Positions 32,872 through 43,640 of a stretch of 64,000 nucleotides of DNA are shown here, one piece after another (within the stretch, counting starts at the first letter, position 1; each line of letters starts with the position of its first letter). Below the pieces are notes generated by a model that was not told the DNA's origin, ran no database searches, and saw only the letters and a list, made by a program, of their open reading frames with translations. The stretch covers positions 156,639,151 through 156,703,150 of the forward strand of contig CP136068.1 in the NCBI GenBank assembly GCA_032622095.1, read 5' to 3'. Origin of the DNA: Siphonodentalium dalli (lineage: Eukaryota > Mollusca > Scaphopoda > Gadilida > Siphonodentaliidae). Both the position numbers and the translations under genes were made by a program.

Positions 32872-35800
32872 ATGGATAAACTTCACATTGCTTCTTTAAA
32901 CGTGTGCGGTCTTCGCAATACACGGACTCTTCTAGCCCTTAAGTATCTCTTCCTTTTTGATAGGGTCGACGTGCTTTTCCTTCAGGAAACGCACGTCGAA
33001 GACTATCAACTTGGACAGGACCTTCAATATAAATTAGATTGTAAAGGTTTTTGGTCCTATGGTACTAACCGCTCATGCGGCACGGCGATTTTTATCAGAA
33101 ATTCCCTACCACACACCGTGATTAAATCTTTTTCGGATTTGGAAGGCCGCTGCGCGGGCGTCGATGTCGACGTCTCCGGAGTCGCTTTCCGTTTCCTTTC
33201 CTTTTATGGACCTCAAAGTCCCGATCAAAATCGCGACCTTATTTTCCAAACTTTACTCCCCCATTTAGTCACCAGCCGTTCAGTCATTTTAGGTGGGGAT
33301 TTTAATTTCATAGTTCACCCTAAATATGACAAAATTGGTGGCCGGACCTTTGTTCCCGCCTATGCTAAAGAATGGCACAAAAAATTTATGGATTTTGGCC
33401 TCGTTGATTTTTATAGGCATGGCAACCCTACCACTGTCCACACTACTCGTCATAGCGATACTGTCCATACGCGCCTGGACAGGTTTTATATCTCCCGATC
33501 TCTGCTGACCGACCCCCCCAACTATTCTTCCCAAACTTTCCCCCACTCTGATCACGATGTCATTAGTATTTTTTTCACAACGATCCCCCGATCCGCTATT
33601 GGCCCCGGATATTGGAAAGCCAACATTTCTCTTTTTCTTGATCCTGATTTCAAGTCTGATTTCTGTACCTTTTGGTATGATCGCACCGCTTCTGTGTCTG
33701 GCATTCATGTCACACAGGAGTGGTGGGATCAGATCAAGGCAGATATTAGAGCTTTTATTAAAAATTATGCCAATATTAAGGCTTCAAATACTAGTGCTTC
33801 CCTTAGAAAATTGGAACGAGAATATAAACTTTTACTTCAGGCTGAGCACTTACATCCTGGCAGATATACAGACCAGCTCGCCCCTCTTCGTGATGGCATC
33901 AAATCCTTTCATGCTCAGAACGCTGAAGGTGCTTATATCCGTTCGCGCTCAAATGTTTTAAATTCCCATGACGGGTCTGCCCAATTTTTCCATTCCCTAG
34001 AACGCTCACGCGGTGCAAACAAAATTATTACTTCCGTCACCACTGCCGGTACGACCTATACATCGACTTCCGATATTCTAACTCAATTTACGGCTTTTTG
34101 GTCTCAGCTCTTCACCAAAGAGGACACCGATTCTCAAGCAGCCGATTATTTTCTAACTGACCTACATAACTTGTCCGTCCCAGACGCGGACCTCTGTGAA
34201 GCCACTCTTCGTGTTGAAGAATTACACACGGCGCTGTTTGACATGTCTTCCGGCAAATCCCCGGGCTCGGATGGCCTCCCTGCAGAATTTTACAAGACTT
34301 TTGCCCCACAAATATTGCCTCGATTATTAGCTTTACAACAACTGCTTTCACGATAAACTCCCTTTTTCACAGCGGACATCGCTTATTACTATGCTCCCGA
34401 AAGACCCAGCTCATCCTGAAATTGTGTCTAATTATAGGCCCATCAGCCTTCTTAATGTAGATTACAAAATTTTGTCTAAATCCCTTTGTAACCGACTTAA
34501 ATTGGTCATTTCTTCTATAGTCCAAGAAGATCAAACGTGTGGAGTTCCGGAACGCACTATCATGGATAATTTACATTTACATTCGGAATATTCAAGACTA
34601 TTGTAAACAGAAAAATCTCCCATGCGCTTTCGTTAGCCTGAAACAACAGAAGGCATTTGATCGAGTTGATCATGATTATTTATTCCGCACCCTTTCTTCC
34701 TTTGGATTTGGGCCCAACTTTATCTCTTGGGTCCGTCTTTTATATACTGACATTTATTCTAGTCTTTATATCAACCAACACACTTCCGACCCCTTTCCAG
34801 TAACTCGGTCAGTCCGCCAGGGATGCAGTCTTTCCCCGCTTTTATATATCTTGTGCTTAGAACCACCCCTACTATATCACTTTCGCAATAACCCCTCGAT
34901 CACCGGGCTAGCTGTGCCCGGTGCTCCGACCCCCTTTAAAACTACAGCGTATGCTGATGACGTGACCTTAATACTTACTTCCGATGCCTCCATCGGTGCC
35001 GCATTAGAAACGATCGATCGTTATGGCTCAGCATCCTGTGCTCGGCTCAACTTAACTAAATCGGTTGGGTTATTTATCGGTAGCTGGAGTCATCGTGAGG
35101 ACACTCCGTACGGTCTCCAGTGGTCCGCTTCCCACAAAATTTTAGGCCTGCTTTTTGGTTCGGCAGTAACTACCGATGACCATTTCCACAACTTATTTCA
35201 GAAATTTTCTAAAACTTTACAATTTGGTCGCACCGTCAATTTAGCTCAATTCACCAAGGCCTCATATCTCAATGTATATTGTTTTAGCAAACTATGGTAT
35301 TATATACACGTCTATTGTTCGTTTGTCCGCCCATTATATTCGGCTTTTTCAGAGAGCGGCTTTTCGTTTTTTTTGGGCTACTTTAATTGAACCCCTCCCG
35401 CGGTCTTTACTTTATGCACCGAAAAGTGCCGATATTGTCAATTTACAAATTAAATGCAATACCCTCCTCCTTCGTCACATCCAACGGTTGCTGACCAACC
35501 CCACCGCTCGATGGTCCGTTTTTGCTATATATTGGATAGGGTTCCATCTCCGGGAATACGTCCCCGCTTTCGCTGCTCATAGCATCGCGCATTGTGATCC
35601 GGCGTATATTCCCCCCTTTTATCCGTCTTGTTTGCGTGCTTTAGCGGCCTTTCGTGGTCTTCCCGATTTTCCCCAACTACCCACCATCGATTCGAAAATT
35701 ATTTATCACCATTTACTGAAGCCCATTATTACTGCCCCGCCCCTTACCATTCGTTTTCCTAAACTACCTTTTACTTTGCTCTGGATGAACCTCCATAATG

Positions 35801-36071
35801 AACATGTCGATCCGGCCCTTCGTGGGCTCCTTTATCGGATTATCCATGGCGTTTTATTCACAAGACTTCGCATTAAGCGCTTCACAGCACAATTTCCTTA
35901 TGTGAACTGTACTTTATGTAATAAAGCTCCGGAGGACCTACAACATCTCTTCGTGGATTGCGAAGTGGTCCAACCCTTATGGGATTTAATATTCACCTGG
36001 ATCAATAATATTATACCCGGTAATAAATTCCGACCACACTTGGGTCATATTCGATTTCTTATTGTCCGCGC
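32872..36071 (+). pseudogene. E6 ORF2, first part; multiply broken
   Basis: ATG 32872 (MDKLHIASLNVCGLRN). The APE endonuclease is intact (LQETHV, SFYGPQ, GGDFNF, SDHD). A 2-bp loss near 34327 shifts the frame, and further shifts lie near 34580, 34865 and 35300. In RT motif A the residues SLDQQ read SLKQQ, replacing the first, catalytic aspartate. The LTR element cuts the gene at 36071, and the last 95 or so codons lie at 51270-51562. Dead on several counts. Confidence 0.85.
36068..36071. repeat. Left GCGC target duplication of the LTR element
   Basis: E3 shows the uninterrupted reading TCCGCGCTCG. Here TCCGCGC is followed by the LTR, and 51266-51269 repeats GCGC before TCGCAACTC. This gives a 4-bp target duplication, in the normal range for Ty3/Gypsy-type integrases. 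Confidence 0.85.
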
Positions 36072-36510
36072 TGTGAGGTAATGACACATGTATATAGTAG
36101 GTACAAGTCTTTATTATGTTGTGAATAAGATATGCAGTGTGTACAAATATAATGATCAATAGTCGCCGCGAATTGGTGTCCCCGAATGGGTGATGCCTGG
36201 ATATGATCTAGGTATGAGATGAGTCTAGTGAAAGCATGATGTGATGGGATGTAGTTGTTTCTTATATACTATTTGGGATGCATATTAGATGAGGTGTTTG
36301 GCAATACACATCGGGATTGGTTCTTCCGTTATGGTCATCTCCCTTGACCATATTTGGGAGCCATCTTCATTGTGTGTATATCTTCGCTGAGAGTAAGACG
36401 TGTGAGGTTTCGAGAACCGAACACGAATATCTGAGTTTGGGGTTTTATATATTGGGACATTCGTATAGTTTGAATCAAGTTGTGAGATTATAATGGGTAG
36501 TTATCTCACA
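36072..36510 (-). repeat. 3' LTR (439 bp)
   Basis: Begins TGTGAG and ends CTCACA, a 6-bp terminal inverted repeat. Read on the - strand it has a TATATAAG-like word (36260-36269) as candidate promoter and AATAAA (36115-36110) as candidate polyadenylation signal. It matches the 5' LTR by eye at every position except that it lacks a 16-bp duplication. Confidence 0.9.
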
Positions 36511-36513
36511 TAT

Positions 36514-36524
36514 GTCCCCCACCC
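36514..36524 (-). other. Polypurine tract
   Basis: On the - strand GGGTGGGGGA lies 3 nt before the 3' LTR. This is the expected site for plus-strand DNA priming during reverse transcription. Confidence 0.7.
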
Positions 36525-37499
36525 GTGTAAGATTTTTAGCGCAGCGGAAAATCTTATGTAACATCAAAATTATGGACCTAACTGGGGTAATTGTGATTAT
36601 GTAATGTGGATGAGGCTGAAATGAAGTATAATAACATTGATTGTGGTGAAGTTATGATTAATACATGTGGAACAAAGTTGTCTTAAAATGATGATATGCG
36701 ATATTAAGTTGTCTTAAAGTGATGATACGCAATATTATGAGATTATGAAATAAATGGTGGGAAAAGCATATATGGGTTGGTATATAAAATGATCGTGCAA
36801 GCAGTCATAATGCGTGCTATATTGATATGTAGGCTAAGGTATGATAATAGAATATAGAGATACAAGTATGAGAAGTAATGAATATAACAATACGGTAATA
36901 GTGCATGGTATGTTTTGTAAATGATGAACATTGGTGATGTATTATATAAATGCATGTTGTATTGTTAATAAAATCATGACGATATGTATACATTCGGTGT
37001 TGTGGTAATGAGAGACCAAATGTTTCTCATCTGCCGTCAATTGCACAGGGAATTGTTGAGAGCATGTGTCAGAGGTGAAATATTGTTTGGAGTGTGGTAT
37101 ATGAGACTTTGATTAATGCGTTTGTTGATAGTTGGCGAGTTCCGTGACCAATGTTATTGAAGATAATCGGCGGTCAGTTGTCTAACTCTTGGGGTTGGCA
37201 CGTGTCATATCTGCCGTTAATTGCTCAGGGAATTGTTGAGAGCATGGGTCAGAGGTGAAATATTGTTTGGAGTGTGGTATATGAGTCATTAATTAATGCA
37301 TTTGTTGATAGGTGGGGAGATCCGTGACCAATGTTATTGAAGATAATCGGCGGTCAGTTGTCTAACTCTTGGGGTTGGCACGTGTCATAATGGCGTTATT
37401 ATATGCAGCTGACGTGGTATGCATGCAGTAACGATATTAGAATTAGTCTGTGGGTTTGTGCCCCTTATAGGAAAAAAAATGGTATTATTGGGAAAATGA
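36525..37499 (-). other. Non-coding region between env and 3' LTR
   Basis: About 1 kb, AT-rich, no ORF. It contains a two-copy 33-bp repeat (AAGTTGTCTTAAA-type, 36674-36740) and the 180-bp duplication listed separately. Confidence 0.6.
37031..37390 (-). repeat. 180-bp tandem duplication, two copies
   Basis: Copies 37031-37210 and 37211-37390 start CTGCCGT and differ at only a few positions. They lie 3' of env in the element. Recent, since divergence is small. Function unknown; duplicated 3' blocks can act as enhancers, but nothing here shows that. Confidence 0.85.
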
Positions 37500-39776
37500 T
37501 CAATATAGATTAAGTGGTGGGTTATGGATGGACGCGTGAGTTTTCATTATTTTCATAGGTCGTAGTGTGGATGATTCTTCATCGACATCTCGCGGGTGTT
37601 TTTTGGGAAATGTCAAATCTTCTTGTGTGATTTGTATTTGAGGTTCCTTAGCTGGAGACAAATGAATATCTTTCGTGGCTTCATTGGGTATTGGTGGGGT
37701 TAGTCTGTGACGAAGTTGCATATCAGTTCCCTTTATCATTTGGTTAAGTTTATTTCGTCGCTTTGCGATTTTAATTCGTCGCGTGTTGTGATTGCGTTGA
37801 GTCTGGTATTGGGAAATTTTCGTGATACACTGAATAATGTATTTGCGACTTGAGATGGCAATCAGTAAAATTAATACGAACGTAATGACCGCGGGAATGA
37901 TAATTTGGTAATAATCCTGTTTTTTCTTTTGTTTGATGGGTTGCAGGGATGTGACTGTTTGCAGAAAATCATATAATGATAGTTGCTTTATGGGGGGTAA
38001 CTTGTTTGGAATCCATACTTGAGGGGGCAAGTTATGAATTTGGGAAAATAATGGCTTCCATTGTGGCAATTTATGTAATTCAATAGTTGATTGTAATTGG
38101 GTTATTTGTGTCTTGATGGTGATGTTTGATGAGTTCAAAGTTGTGAATGCAATTAGTTTGATACTGGCTGATGTAGCTATGCACCTTGGTGGTAAAGTTA
38201 TCGTTGCGATGGGGGGTAAAATTGTGATTCTATACGGTCGTTTTCTTAAGAGATTGTGATGACAGTTTACTGTAAATGTATGAGCTTTCGTGGTTGTTAT
38301 AAGCCATGTACATGCCGCCAGCTTAATAGCGGATGGTAAATTATACTGAGGGTAAATGGCTATAGGGCAATTTGTGGCGGTATTTTTTGTATCATTGGTG
38401 AATATGTTGAGTAGGCAGTTATGATTATGTGATGCGGCGATTGAAATTTTTTGAATTTTACAATATGGTAATTTGTTTAAAATACACGGGTGATTGTCAC
38501 CAATGGTGGTATATTTGGATCGGTCGGGAGATAATAGCAGGTAATTATGAGTAATATCGATTCGGGCAACTGTATATTTATTGTTGTGTCTGAGTCTTGG
38601 GTCTCGAGGGTCTAATGGATAAAAAAATGGTATAGCGCGGAATATGTCAAACTGCATTCTGATATCGCGTAAATAAATTGTTATGGTAATGATTAGTCTG
38701 CTGTCTGTGAGTATGGTTTGTGTCTTCAAATGTTGGTAATATTTTGCAATTCCCGATTCTATGGGGAATGGTAACTTCAAATGGGCTGGAAGTAATTTCG
38801 TTATACTGTCAAGTGCCTTTTTTAAATGTATTGGGCTTATGATCTCCGGTGTAAATCGGTGGTTAATTAGAGAGGCAATTTGAACTTTAAGATGTCGCAA
38901 ATATAATTTTGCTTGGATAACATCTTGTTGTATTTCGTGTAATATTACTAGAAACTTAGCGTTGATGATTGTGAATATTTCAATTGTATGCACATGTTTT
39001 TGGGTTCGATGTGTTTCTTTTCGAAGTGTGGCTTGAATATTGGATATTGTTGTTGATAATGTGTTGACTCGTTGGCGATTTTCGTTTGAAATGACGCGTG
39101 TTATATTCATGATAGAATAAGCGGTTTGAGTATCGTGTTGGATTTTTTTTTGGTTTTGGTAGAGGGTTCGTATGTTATCTTCTACATGTGTAATATCTGA
39201 CATCGAAGGGGTGCCGAATAGAAACTTAGCTATATCGCTTATTACGGGTAATATTGCTCGTTTGAGTCTTTTGGTATTATGGAGTTGATAATAATTATGA
39301 TATTCATATTGGATTTGTTTTGTTTCCGTGAGAGCCGCTGCTAATTCAGTTTGTAAATCTGTCAAAATGTTGATGAGATTAAAGTTAATGTTATTTGTCT
39401 CGTTCCTGAATGGAGGTTTGTTATGGTGATATGTGCTTTGATGAAACGTGGCACAAATGCTATTGAGTTTATTTTGGGCCATCCTTATGTCGGTAGCGAG
39501 TCTTGCTATGTAGGTATAATATGGTGTGAGTTCGATGAGAAAACTGAGATCCCAATTTTCATTTGAGACAGCAATTTGCCGGTGATGCAAAAATAACATG
39601 TTCTGTCGAGTTAACATAGCGTCACTAGTTTGAAAGCCGATGATAAGTATGAAGAGGGTCGCTTTAACGAAGTTTTCTGTGGGCTTCATATCGCTCGCAC
39701 CCCTATAAGTAAAAATATAGGTGTGTATTAGCGGGTTAGCCGGTATCTGATTATAAAGATAGATTCGCGTGGGCAT
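37500..39776 (-). CDS. env: Env: baculovirus F-like envelope fusion protein
   Basis: 758 codons from the first ATG; the more likely start is the internal ATG at 39689 (729 aa), which opens a hydrophobic signal peptide (ATLFILIIGF). A furin-type site RLKR ends at about residue 173 of the long frame. It is followed by a hydrophobic fusion-peptide-like segment and FLFGT, the pattern of Baculo_F/errantivirus Env proteins. A transmembrane segment (about residues 621-643, IIIPAVITFVLILLIAI) precedes a cytoplasmic tail of about 115 residues. A splice-acceptor-like TTACTTATAG at about 39712-39703 suggests a spliced env mRNA. No internal stops. Family assignment is by motif only. Confidence 0.75.
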   Translation of the reverse strand: MPTRIYLYNQIPANPLIHTYIFTYRGASDMKPTENFVKATLFILIIGFQTSDAMLTRQNMLFLHHRQIAVSNENWDLSFLIELTPYYTYIARLATDIRMAQNKLNSICATFHQSTYHHNKPPFRNETNNINFNLINILTDLQTELAAALTETKQIQYEYHNYYQLHNTKRLKRAILPVISDIAKFLFGTPSMSDITHVEDNIRTLYQNQKKIQHDTQTAYSIMNITRVISNENRQRVNTLSTTISNIQATLRKETHRTQKHVHTIEIFTIINAKFLVILHEIQQDVIQAKLYLRHLKVQIASLINHRFTPEIISPIHLKKALDSITKLLPAHLKLPFPIESGIAKYYQHLKTQTILTDSRLIITITIYLRDIRMQFDIFRAIPFFYPLDPRDPRLRHNNKYTVARIDITHNYLLLSPDRSKYTTIGDNHPCILNKLPYCKIQKISIAASHNHNCLLNIFTNDTKNTATNCPIAIYPQYNLPSAIKLAACTWLITTTKAHTFTVNCHHNLLRKRPYRITILPPIATITLPPRCIATSASIKLIAFTTLNSSNITIKTQITQLQSTIELHKLPQWKPLFSQIHNLPPQVWIPNKLPPIKQLSLYDFLQTVTSLQPIKQKKKQDYYQIIIPAVITFVLILLIAISSRKYIIQCITKISQYQTQRNHNTRRIKIAKRRNKLNQMIKGTDMQLRHRLTPPIPNEATKDIHLSPAKEPQIQITQEDLTFPKKHPRDVDEESSTLRPMKIMKTHASIHNPPLNLY
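39703..39712 (-). other. Candidate env splice acceptor
   Basis: On the - strand a T-rich stretch ends in TTACTTATAG just upstream of the internal env ATG (39689). A matching donor-like GGTGAGT lies in the leader at 50122-50116. Together they would remove gag-pol and the spacer. Inferred from sequence only. Confidence 0.4.
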
Positions 39777-40397
39777 GGCTTTTATGGGTTAACTGGTTTA
39801 ATTAATCGATGAGATTTTTCGGCCGGTGTAAGTTGTAATGTCATTCTCAGATTACTGTGTAAAATTGGTACCCCCAGAAATCGACGAAATATGACGTCAC
39901 GCGATGCCAGTGTGTGTACCAATTAGCCGCGCTGCGTGCGCTAGGCATGTCGACGAAGGTAATTAGTGGTATAGCGGTATAAATGCGTTGGCCATTACGG
40001 CTGTGAATTATCTTTGATAGCTGTTTGTGCCTATATAATTTAACGTGGGCTACATCGTGCTAATGCAGATTGGTTTCATTGAAAATATCACATGGACATC
40101 TGAATGTGAACGACAAGTGGTATTGCTGTATTATTTATAAAATGTATGTGTCATAGGGTGTAGGTATACCAACAGTCATGTCAATATGGATATTAAAAGG
40201 CATATGAATAAATGCGTATTGTGTACTGCTATATATAGGTTCTTATTGCTATATTTGACATGATTATTGGCGGAAATTTTTGTTGATTGTATAGTATTAG
40301 GGGGAGTGCAATTGACGCATGGAATAGTAGTTCTATCTATATTGTAATGATAATATTTGATCGCGCATTGTCACGCGGCTCTGGTTATCTTGGCGGT

Positions 40398-40429
<32 letters not shown>
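40398..40429 (+). repeat. 32-nt homopolymeric G run
   Basis: An uninterrupted G tract on the + strand (C in the element RNA). It could form a quadruplex in DNA. Its exact length may be unreliable because such runs are hard to sequence. Confidence 0.8.
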
Positions 40430-40430
<1 letters not shown>

Positions 40431-40802
40431 ATGTATACAATATCGTCGTGTTGGGAGATATTTTGCATGGTGATCTATATCGGTAGCATTGTATATGAAT
40501 GGTAATTGTATGTTCCTATTTAATTGTATTGATATATTTGAACAAAATGTGTTTCTGACGTGATATTTTGTTCCTGGACAAATTATATCGGAAATTTGTA
40601 TTCCGTTGTCCTATTGGAACAACTCGATGATTGTACGTGTGTGGGATTTGGATGAAGAAACTTGATGCTTCTATATACGTGGGTTCTATACATCGTTTCG
40701 CCTTAATGAATAGTAATGGTAGTATGAACTGATGTTGGACATGTGTTAATTTGAGTTATAAGATCCGATATAGGGCGTATATGAATATGTTATTAATGAC
40801 AG

Positions 40803-41174
40803 TTAATCATTGGCAAGTATATTTGACAATAATATATGGGGTAGGGAAGAATATGAAAAATATTGCTTAAGGACTGACAATATTTGTGTCGTTTGGGATA
40901 AAGTGCACATGGTGAGCCTATTTTGGCACTGTATATGCACATTTTGGTAAGCGGCGGTATTGGGTGAAGTTTGTACGTGAATTTCGTGTTCACGTTTATT
41001 GGATTTTTGTTTTATGCACGATATAGATGCATGTGGGGTCCGTGTATTGCGCGTTACATGTATGTAAGAGTGAGCTTCAGTTAGCTCTGTACATGTATCT
41101 GGGATTTTTATGCACGATTGTGCACTGTGTTCTATACATGTTAAGTTAACTGGGCCTTGATTGGCCGTTAACAT
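40803..41174 (-). CDS. Small sense ORF in the spacer, unknown
   Basis: 123 codons from a true ATG, in the same sense as gag-pol-env. Rich in T, S, H and C with no signal peptide, membrane segment or recognisable motif. Could be an accessory protein or chance. The composition is not strikingly protein-like. Confidence 0.25.
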   Translation of the reverse strand: MLTANQGPVNLTCIEHSAQSCIKIPDTCTELTEAHSYIHVTRNTRTPHASISCIKQKSNKREHEIHVQTSPNTAAYQNVHIQCQNRLTMCTLSQTTQILSVLKQYFSYSSLPHILLSNILAND

Positions 41175-41885
41175 GTACGTTGTATTTGGAGATTTTCTTG
41201 TGGAAGGGGGTTTGGGTGTTATGGAAATTGGATGGGGAATTGTATCTCACTAGATACGTGGGGGGGTGGGGGGGGTAAGCGTACTATATCGTTCAGGAAG
41301 GTTCACCTATCGGTGTTCATGTCGTAATAATTGGTGTGTGTGTGTCACTTAAGTTTGATATTATGATACACTTGCGAGGTTGTGAACCTTGGTTAATTAT
41401 TTCATCTAAATAGGATTATTTGAGTTTGATGAATAATTATGGATAGTTTTGGTTATGTTATGAGGCAGAAAAATTGGCTGGGTAATGTTTGTTTATGTTA
41501 TTAGTTTATGTTGAAATATTCCTATTTATTGATATGATACTTGTGTAACATATTTTTATTGTATTTATTTATTTTATTTTTTTAAGGGAAGCAAGTTTTA
41601 GCCCTGTGTGCATGGTGCACCGATGCACACTGGACTTGCCAGCATTGAGTTATATCTGATTATTAGATGATGTTTAGTGTGTTTATTTATCATTGGATAT
41701 TATGTTTAGATGTATCGAAGAGATATCGCTTGATAGCTGGTTAGATGTTAGCGGGAACAGGGGTTTGTAATATATATTTGAGATAGATAGTGCCTAGCAT
41801 GTCCCTCGGGAATCTTCGAGAGTGCTTGCTTGGTTTGGCACAGCGTCCCGATTCCATACGGACGCTATCTGCCAATATGAGATAA

Positions 41886-42214
41886 GTATATAAGGTGTGG
41901 GAATATCGACAAGGGTTATTTCTGACATAATTTTCATTATGTCTGATTACCTGCGATTTTTGGAGGCTGAGGTTGCCGTGTTAGAAACGAGCCAATATGA
42001 GGTAACAATGCAATATGTGGATCACATATTGGCATTTTATGATGTTATAGTTGCTGTGTGCCTGGCTGGAGGGACCAGTATAGATTGGGCACGGTATTTG
42101 AGTACCGTGTCTGAATTAGAACGATGCCACAAGGTGATAAATCTCCGGCTGGAGATTATAGATGAGAGGCAGAGGATAATAGACCTATGGAGCCAACATC
42201 GGAGAGTGCTATAA
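41886..42214 (+). CDS. Antisense ORF with TATA-like box inside the LTR element
   Basis: On the strand opposite to gag-pol-env. GTATATAAGG (41886-41895) precedes an ATG at 41939 by about 45 nt, and the frame runs 91 codons to 42214. The product is leucine-, isoleucine- and glutamate-rich and likely mostly helical (FLEAEVAVLE; later SELERCHKVI and LEIIDERQRI), so coiled-coil pairing is plausible. It looks more protein-like than other small frames in the spacer. No known family recognised. Confidence 0.4.
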
Positions 42215-42400
42215 GAAGATGTTGGTGTGACTGCTGCCCCTGAAGAATTCGGACCGTCCCTGGATCAAGAGCTGGCTTGCATTCTGCAAGCTGGCACGGT
42301 GTTTAGCCAACAATAACATGAATTGAATTGTTTTTGTGGTTATTCACCGTGTTAGCCTGTAGAAATAACATCTTGCTGATAAATTCAGTGAAAAGAAATG

Positions 42401-42437
42401 TATTTTTGTTGTTGTTGTTGTTGTTGTTGTTATTGTT
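42401..42437. repeat. (GTT)n microsatellite
   Basis: About twelve near-perfect TTG units in the spacer, with one interruption (TTATTG). Confidence 0.8.
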
Positions 42438-42651
42438 GTAATCGTGGTAATGGCCCAAAGGTGTTAATATTGGTTGAGATACAAAGAGTAACTTTTGTAA
42501 ACGTGCTAAATCGCCAAAGATTATTTAATTATAGTCTAAGATTGGTTGAAATGTAAAGAGATAAATATATTATTAGACCGCTGCCAAGAGTTCAATACTG
42601 TTATTGATTGGATTATCTAAGTTTTAGAATGAAGAGCGTTTGTTTGTTCCA

Positions 42652-43170
42652 GGGGGGGGGGGGGGGGGGCGGTGTAATGGTGACTTTCATATTAGGATTG
42701 GGAAATACTGAATATCTGGGTGATGCATGCCGTGGTTAATATTCCACACGCCATATAACAAAAGGCGTTTAGTGGCAGTTTTAGGGTGTCATGACCTAAA
42801 ATAAGGTCGGACAAATGTCCGTTACAATGAGATAGGGATTGGGGAAGTGTTGTTGATGGGATAAATGCCGTGGTTTATGTACCAATCGCTCTATAATGAA
42901 GAGCGTTTTGTGGCGGTATTGGGGGGGGGGGTGATATTGAGGGAAATATGCCGTGATTATTGTATCAACTACTATATAATATATATAGTGTATTGTGGCG
43001 TTGGTGGGTGGGGGTGTCTACATTGAGGGATAATATGCCGTGGTTTCTGTACCAATCGTTCTTATGATAAAGAGCGTTGTTTGGCAGGAGGGGGGGGGGG
43101 GTGGTATTGAGGGAAATATGCCGTGATCACTGTATAACCTACTGTATAATATATAGTGTATTGTAGGATT
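42652..43170. repeat. G-tract minisatellite of roughly 80-140 bp units
   Basis: Five related units each begin with ATGCCGTG (about 42727, 42865, 42952, 43036, 43120). They carry a TATAAT-like centre, an AGCGTTTTGTGGCRG-like word and, in most, a run of 10-18 G. The last four alternate in two flavours (AAGAGCG-type and TATAGTG-type), which points to duplication of a two-unit block. Confidence 0.7.
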
Positions 43171-43640
43171 CGTTTGCTATGTCAATGAATATATGATTGA
43201 GTTAAGCATATTGGAGGGAATGAAGATGTAACTGAGTCATGAACGGGATTTTGCGATATTTCGGAGATTGGTGCGAGAGACAATGATCGACATATTGGCA
43301 TGTTTCGTGAATCAACAATTATTCAAAGACGCCGAGTGTCAGTCATTAGCGAAAGATATATATTACATGTCGGTTAAATTTACTTCGGCATCATGACTCA
43401 ATGCACACCTGTTAGCGATAATTGAATTAGAGATTTGGGAAACGAGATGATGCCCTGTTTAATGATCATACCACTGGTGTGAACGAAGTTTATCGTTTGG
43501 GTGTCTATCTCTGTGCCGAAGGGGGTGGGATGGGAGAATTGCAGTAGGGTTATGCCTTTGTAAGACCTGTTTTATATAATATTAATAAAAGTTATGTAAA
43601 TTATCTATCATTAGTGATTGTGAGATACTTTGATACATGA

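Larger units (their letters stand above)
31337..36071 (+). mobile_element. LINE E6 (family B), 5' part
   Basis: Starts directly after GAATTATCT with GGATCGCTTTAACCCC. It has a 5' UTR, ORF1, a spacer and ORF2, and is interrupted at 36071 by the LTR element; it resumes at 51270. Family B is clearly diverged from family A but has the same plan. AATTATCT follows its tail at 52025-52032, so this octamer is the likely target duplication of the whole insertion. Confidence 0.85.
39777..43640 (-). other. 3.9 kb spacer between pol and env
   Basis: Lies between the integrase stop and env. It has no long sense ORF and is rich in simple repeats: a 32-G run, G-rich minisatellite units and a GTT microsatellite. 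It holds one antisense ORF with a TATA-like box and one short sense ORF, listed separately. Such a spacer is not standard for Ty3/Gypsy elements. Confidence 0.7.

Noticed and set aside
40287-40505. + strand frame with a glycine stretch
   Set aside because: The glycines come from the 32-G homopolymer, the frame has no other features, and the run length is unreliable.
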